A DNA stretch of 10,100 nt, taken from contig CAMLSH010000092.1 of the NCBI GenBank assembly GCA_946482625.1, positions 1 through 10,100 of the forward strand. Reading direction: 5' to 3'. Below the pieces are notes generated by a model. That model worked only from the letters and a program-made list of their open reading frames with translations, ran no database searches and was not told the origin of the DNA. The position numbers were made by a program, and so were the translations under genes. Below, piece by piece: positions 7,264 to 10,100 of the stretch (position 1 is its first letter; each line of letters starts with the position of its first letter). The DNA comes from an uncultured Opitutaceae bacterium. GTDB taxonomy: Bacteria; Verrucomicrobiota; Verrucomicrobiae; Opitutales; Opitutaceae.

Positions 7264-7596
7264 GTGAAAACCAAACTCCTCTTTCTCTGCTCGCGTAACC
7301 AGTGGCGCAGCCCGACCGCCGAGGCGCTGTTCAAAAACCACCCGCGCTACGACGCCCGCTCCGCCGGCACGGAAAACGGCGCGCGCATCAAGGTCACCGA
7401 GTGCCACATCGGCTGGGCCGACCTCATCTTCTGCATGGAACGCAAACACGCCGACCGCATCCGCGAAAAATTCTCCGACGAACTCGGCGACAAACCGCTG
7501 ATCACCCTGCGCATTCCAGATGATTTCCAACGCGACGACCCCGAGCTCATCGCGCTCCTCCGCGAGAAACTCACGCCGCACCTCTTGCATCCCTGA
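7264..7596 (+). CDS. Low-molecular-weight protein tyrosine phosphatase family protein (COG4551-like)
   Basis: This 110-residue cytosolic protein carries the CX5R(S/T) phosphatase loop near its N-terminus as CSRNQWRS (residues 9-16), with catalytic Cys9, phosphate-binding Arg15 and Ser16. The SAGT block at 33-36 is also typical of low-molecular-weight tyrosine phosphatases and related arsenate reductases. It is shorter than classical enzymes (about 150 residues) and matches the compact 'predicted protein tyrosine phosphatase' group. In that group the C-terminal block IPDDFQRDDPELIALL (84-99) probably supplies the general acid Asp in place of the classical DPW/Y motif. The natural substrate is unknown; members have been annotated from sequence only. 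The start is GTG at 7264, the only start that keeps the beta-strand KTKLLFLC intact at the N-terminus; no strong ribosome-binding site is seen. It appears monocistronic. Confidence 0.85.
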   Translation: MKTKLLFLCSRNQWRSPTAEALFKNHPRYDARSAGTENGARIKVTECHIGWADLIFCMERKHADRIREKFSDELGDKPLITLRIPDDFQRDDPELIALLREKLTPHLLHP

Positions 7597-7600
7597 TCGG

Positions 7601-7738
7601 TCACCACGCAAACACGTAACCGCGCTTGAGCTGAAAACGAAAGCGTGGCCGCCCGTCGTGCGACGAGATCACCGCGCTCCGACACGACGCGCCACCGCTT
7701 ACCCCGCTCATCTTCGCTCTCGGATTAACCGGCTTCAT
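7601..7738 (-). CDS. Possible small protein, 45 residues, minus strand
   Basis: This is a tentative call. Reading right to left, an ATG at 7738 opens a 45-codon frame that stops four bases from the phosphatase stop, in convergent order. The product ends in SSHDGRPRFRFQLKRGYVFAW-like sequence whose beta-strand character and aromatic residues look like real protein rather than the Ala/Gly/Arg-rich frames usual on this strand. Roughly three quarters of codons end in G or C, in line with true genes here. The start is weak: a GAGGGA lies about 17 bases upstream, too far for a normal ribosome site. The family is unknown. It would be transcribed divergently from the TPR regulator at 7839, sharing the 7739-7838 gap. 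Confidence 0.3.
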   Translation of the reverse strand: MKPVNPRAKMSGVSGGASCRSAVISSHDGRPRFRFQLKRGYVFAW

Positions 7739-7838
7739 GCCGGCGCGCCGCGCCGTCCCTCGCCCTACGCTTGCGCCCTCTCGCCCGCGTCCTTTGCCTT
7801 GGCGCACCAGCCGGCCGCCGCGCGCGCTGGATCCGCGC

Positions 7839-9938
7839 ATGTCACGCACCGCCGCCACCTCCCGCTCTTCGCCCCGTCCGAGCAAACCCCGCGCAGCGAC
7901 ACGCGGTGCCTCGCTCACCGCCCCTGCGCAACAACTCCTGCTCGCCGCCGCTCTCCACGACCGTCCACTGCCTTCCGCCTGGCTCGAAATTTTCGAGACC
8001 GTCGACACCGACATCGACGCCTTGCTCGCCGCTGCGCAGCTCGTGGAAACCGACGACGGCTTTACCCTCGGCCCGACTCTCGACCGCGAAACGTTTTCCA
8101 AAGCCGCCACTTTCTCCCAACGCCGTCGCGCCCACCTCCTCCTCGCGCACGCCAGCCTCCGGCCCACCGCCCGCTTCGAAGCCGCCGCGCAACACTTCGA
8201 ACGCGCCGGCCGCACCGCCAACGCCGCCCACGCCTGGCTTCGCGCCGCCGATGCCCATTGCCGCCGTCACCGCCACGCCGCCGCCTGCCGCTGTTTCTGC
8301 ACCGGCCTGCGTCTCCTGCCCGCCGATACACCTGAGCCGGAAATCGTTTCCCTTCTCAAAAACCTAGAGCGCTGCGCCGCCCTCGGCCGCGACGTTTCCG
8401 CCGTGATCGCGCAGCTCCAGGACTGGCGAGACTCCCCGCCGTGGCGCGAACATCTCGTCCTGCGCGCCGAGTCCGGCCTCACCCTCGCGGCGCTCTTCGC
8501 TCACACCGTCCGCCACGTCGAAGGCGCCCACGCCCGCCGCGCAGCCGCTCACGATCTCGCCGCGCTCGGCCGCCATATCGAAGCCGCCGCCGCGTTTCTC
8601 GCCGCAGCCACCACCCTCGCCTACGCGGTGCAACTCACGCTCGCCGGCCAGACACTCCTCGAAGCCGCCCGCGCTGCGGAAAAAGCCGCCGACCCCGCGC
8701 TCACCGCCAGCATCGCCCAGCTCAACGGTCTCGTCCTCGGCATGCAGGGCCGCACCGCCGACGGTCGCGCCGAGGTGGAACGCTCACTCGACCTCGCTCT
8801 CAAAAACCAGCTCCCCGGTCTCGCCGCCGAATCCTACCGCCTCCTCGGCAGCGTCGCCGAATACGCGTCGTGCTACCGCGACGAACAAGCCGCCTTCACC
8901 AGTGCCCTCGCCTATTGCCGTCGCCACGATCAAGGCGTCGTCGCCGGCCTCTGCCTCGGCTGCCTGTCGTATTCATTCTTCCGATCCGGAAATTGGAAAC
9001 GCAGCGAAGCCACCATCCGCAAAGTTCTCACCGACCGCCAAGCTCATCCGGTTTCACGCATGGTCGCTGAAGGTGTGCTCGGCCTTCTTCATGCCCACCG
9101 CGGCGAAAGCCGCCCCGCGTTCAAATACCTCGAACGCAGCCTTGCCGACGGACGCCGCATGGGCGTTACCGCGATGGATTTCTTCAGCCTGATGGGCCTC
9201 GCGTTCACAGCCGAACTCACCGGCGACGAACCGCAAGCCGCCGCTCACTACCGCGCCCTGCTTGAAACCTGGCGTGCCACGGATGACCGCCACGACGCCA
9301 TTCCCGGACTCTCTGCCGCCGCGACGTTTCACGCCGAACGCGGCCAGCGTGAAGAAACCGCCGAATACGCCGAAGCCCTCGAACTCATCGCCGCTTCCAC
9401 GGCGAACCCAGAAGCCACCGGCGCCGCGCTGGCCGCCGCCGCCGACCTCCACCTCCTCGACGGCGAAAGCACCGCAGCCATCGCCGCCTTCCGCGCCGCG
9501 CTGGCCGCGTACGAAAAACGCGACCTCTCGCTCGAGCTCATCCGCGTCCGCCTCCGCCTCGCCGCCGCTCTCGCGGAAACCGGCGCGTCCGGCGAAGCGC
9601 GTACACTCCTCCAAGACGCCGCCCGCCGCGCCCGCCGCCTCGGCGTCCGCCCTTTCGCCGCCAAAGCCGAAGCGCTGCTCGTCACCATCGCTTCAGTACG
9701 CCGTGAGACACACGCCGCCCGTGAGTCCGAGCTCGCCCGCACCGCGTGGGATCTGCTCTCCGCCCGTCAACGCGACATCGCCCGTCACCTCGCCCGAGGC
9801 GCGGCCAACAAAGAAATCGCCGCCTCACTCGGCCTCTCCGTTCGCACCGTGGAGATGCACGTCGCCGACGTCCTTGCCCGCCTCGACTGCCGCTCCCGCG
9901 CCCAAGCCGCCGCCCGCCTCGCCGCCGACCTCGCCTGA
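7839..9938 (+). CDS. TPR-rich transcriptional regulator with LuxR-type HTH, no ATPase domain
   Basis: This 699-residue protein ends in a LuxR/GerE DNA-binding domain (638-699): LLSARQRDIARHLARG, then the helix-turn-helix NKEIAASLGLSVRTVEMHV (657-675) and VLARLDCRSRAQAA. Residues about 25-105 resemble the winged-helix segment that follows the NTPase in MalT-type STAND regulators (ALLAAAQLVETDDGF). Residues about 98-620 are an Ala/Leu-rich all-helical array with TPR-like pairs, such as AFKYLERSLADGRRMG and AAIAAFRAALAAYEKRDL. No Walker A or B motif is present here or in any open frame just upstream. It should therefore bind DNA under control of a ligand or protein held by the TPR superhelix, without nucleotide switching. 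ATG 7839 is chosen because the 34 residues added by ATG 7737 are only Pro/Arg/Ala; even the first 24 residues after 7839 are low complexity. Targets are unknown; autoregulation is possible. Confidence 0.8.
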   Translation: MSRTAATSRSSPRPSKPRAATRGASLTAPAQQLLLAAALHDRPLPSAWLEIFETVDTDIDALLAAAQLVETDDGFTLGPTLDRETFSKAATFSQRRRAHLLLAHASLRPTARFEAAAQHFERAGRTANAAHAWLRAADAHCRRHRHAAACRCFCTGLRLLPADTPEPEIVSLLKNLERCAALGRDVSAVIAQLQDWRDSPPWREHLVLRAESGLTLAALFAHTVRHVEGAHARRAAAHDLAALGRHIEAAAAFLAAATTLAYAVQLTLAGQTLLEAARAAEKAADPALTASIAQLNGLVLGMQGRTADGRAEVERSLDLALKNQLPGLAAESYRLLGSVAEYASCYRDEQAAFTSALAYCRRHDQGVVAGLCLGCLSYSFFRSGNWKRSEATIRKVLTDRQAHPVSRMVAEGVLGLLHAHRGESRPAFKYLERSLADGRRMGVTAMDFFSLMGLAFTAELTGDEPQAAAHYRALLETWRATDDRHDAIPGLSAAATFHAERGQREETAEYAEALELIAASTANPEATGAALAAAADLHLLDGESTAAIAAFRAALAAYEKRDLSLELIRVRLRLAAALAETGASGEARTLLQDAARRARRLGVRPFAAKAEALLVTIASVRRETHAARESELARTAWDLLSARQRDIARHLARGAANKEIAASLGLSVRTVEMHVADVLARLDCRSRAQAAARLAADLA

Positions 9939-10036
9939 AGGTGGAGCGCACACTCCGCCTCCTCCCGTGTTCCCCTTGTAGGGCCCGACCTTGGTCGGGC
10001 CGTCTCGCTCTCCGCCCGCTTGCTGGCTACAAGCGC
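9939..10036. repeat. Composite intergenic palindromic repeat, copy 3
   Basis: Directly after the regulator's stop codon comes AGGTGGAGCGCACACTCCG (9939-9957), which differs at one base from AGGTGGAGCGCGCACTCCG at 7001-7019. A GTAGGGC hairpin follows: GGCCCGACC (9982-9990), loop TT, GGTCGGGCC (9993-10001). The tail at 10010-10036 matches that of copy 1 (946-972) at 22 of 27 positions. The same order, AGGTGGAGCGC half, GTAGGGC hairpin and tail, thus recurs. There is no T-run, so intrinsic termination is unlikely. Confidence 0.65.
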
Positions 10037-10045
10037 CCGGCGACG

Positions 10046-10100
10046 ATTGGTCATTGGTCATTGGTCATTGGTCATTGGTCATTGGTCATTGGTCATTGGT
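10046..10100. repeat. Tandem ATTGGTC heptamer array, cut by window edge
   Basis: Seven perfect copies of the 7-base unit ATTGGTC are followed by a six-base partial copy that runs off the window end, so the array may be longer. All visible copies are identical, which suggests recent expansion by slippage or strong homogenisation. It abuts the copy 3 palindrome and does not sit in a gene seen here. Similar short heptamer arrays are known from intergenic DNA in several bacterial groups; the function is unknown. Long arrays can also mark assembly uncertainty. Confidence 0.95.

Noticed and set aside
7729..7743. Inverted repeat CCGGC-TTCAT-GCCGG as an operator for the regulator gene
   Set aside because: Arms of only five bases are common in DNA this rich in G+C; no second copy or promoter boxes support it.
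7737..7838. N-terminal extension of the TPR regulator from ATG at 7737
   Set aside because: The added 34 residues are almost only Pro, Arg, Ala and Ser, typical of translated noncoding DNA in this genome.
10046..10100. CRISPR array at the right edge
   Set aside because: The units are 7 bases, directly adjacent and identical, with no spacers; this is a simple tandem repeat.

Overview
The window is about two-thirds G+C, and its genes read almost entirely on the + strand with a very C-rich coding strand (most codons end in C). Usable Shine-Dalgarno sites are scarce. Gene gaps carry short palindromic repeats starting GTAGGGC and, at the right edge, a tandem ATTGGTC heptamer array. This combination fits a Verrucomicrobiota bacterium of the Opitutales/Opitutaceae type. 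That placement is inferred from style and gene content, because no marker gene is present.

Layout, left to right. Positions 1-291 hold no convincing gene. A RimJ/RimL-type GNAT acetyltransferase (292-825) follows, then a gap with a composite palindromic repeat (about 865-972). Next is a small basic 65-residue protein of unknown function (1093-1290), closed by the one clear intrinsic terminator in the window (1359-1394). A 45-codon open frame without a standard start (1413-1550) may be a gene remnant. A SanA-like DUF218 membrane-anchored protein occupies 1565-2239. The main feature is a 1517-residue superfamily 1 helicase with a C-terminal Vsr/MTES_1575-type nuclease domain (2410-6963). The 300-base gap after it holds two repeat units and a G-poor, C-rich tract. 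Then come a compact low-molecular-weight protein tyrosine phosphatase-like gene (7264-7596, GTG start), a possible small minus-strand gene (7601-7738), and a 699-residue TPR regulator with a LuxR-type DNA-binding domain that lacks the usual ATPase module (7839-9938). The end of the window holds another composite palindrome and the heptamer array.

The genes do not form an obvious single pathway, and most gaps (about 100-300 bases) suggest separate transcription units. The best candidate for an unusual system is the stand-alone helicase-nuclease. Its architecture (UvrD/Upf1-like SF1 motor, a very long insert between motifs I and II, PD-(D/E)XK-like nuclease) resembles that of single-gene anti-phage proteins, but no neighbouring defence gene is seen to support that role. 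The second candidate is the paired palindromic repeat that recurs just downstream of three of the larger genes.
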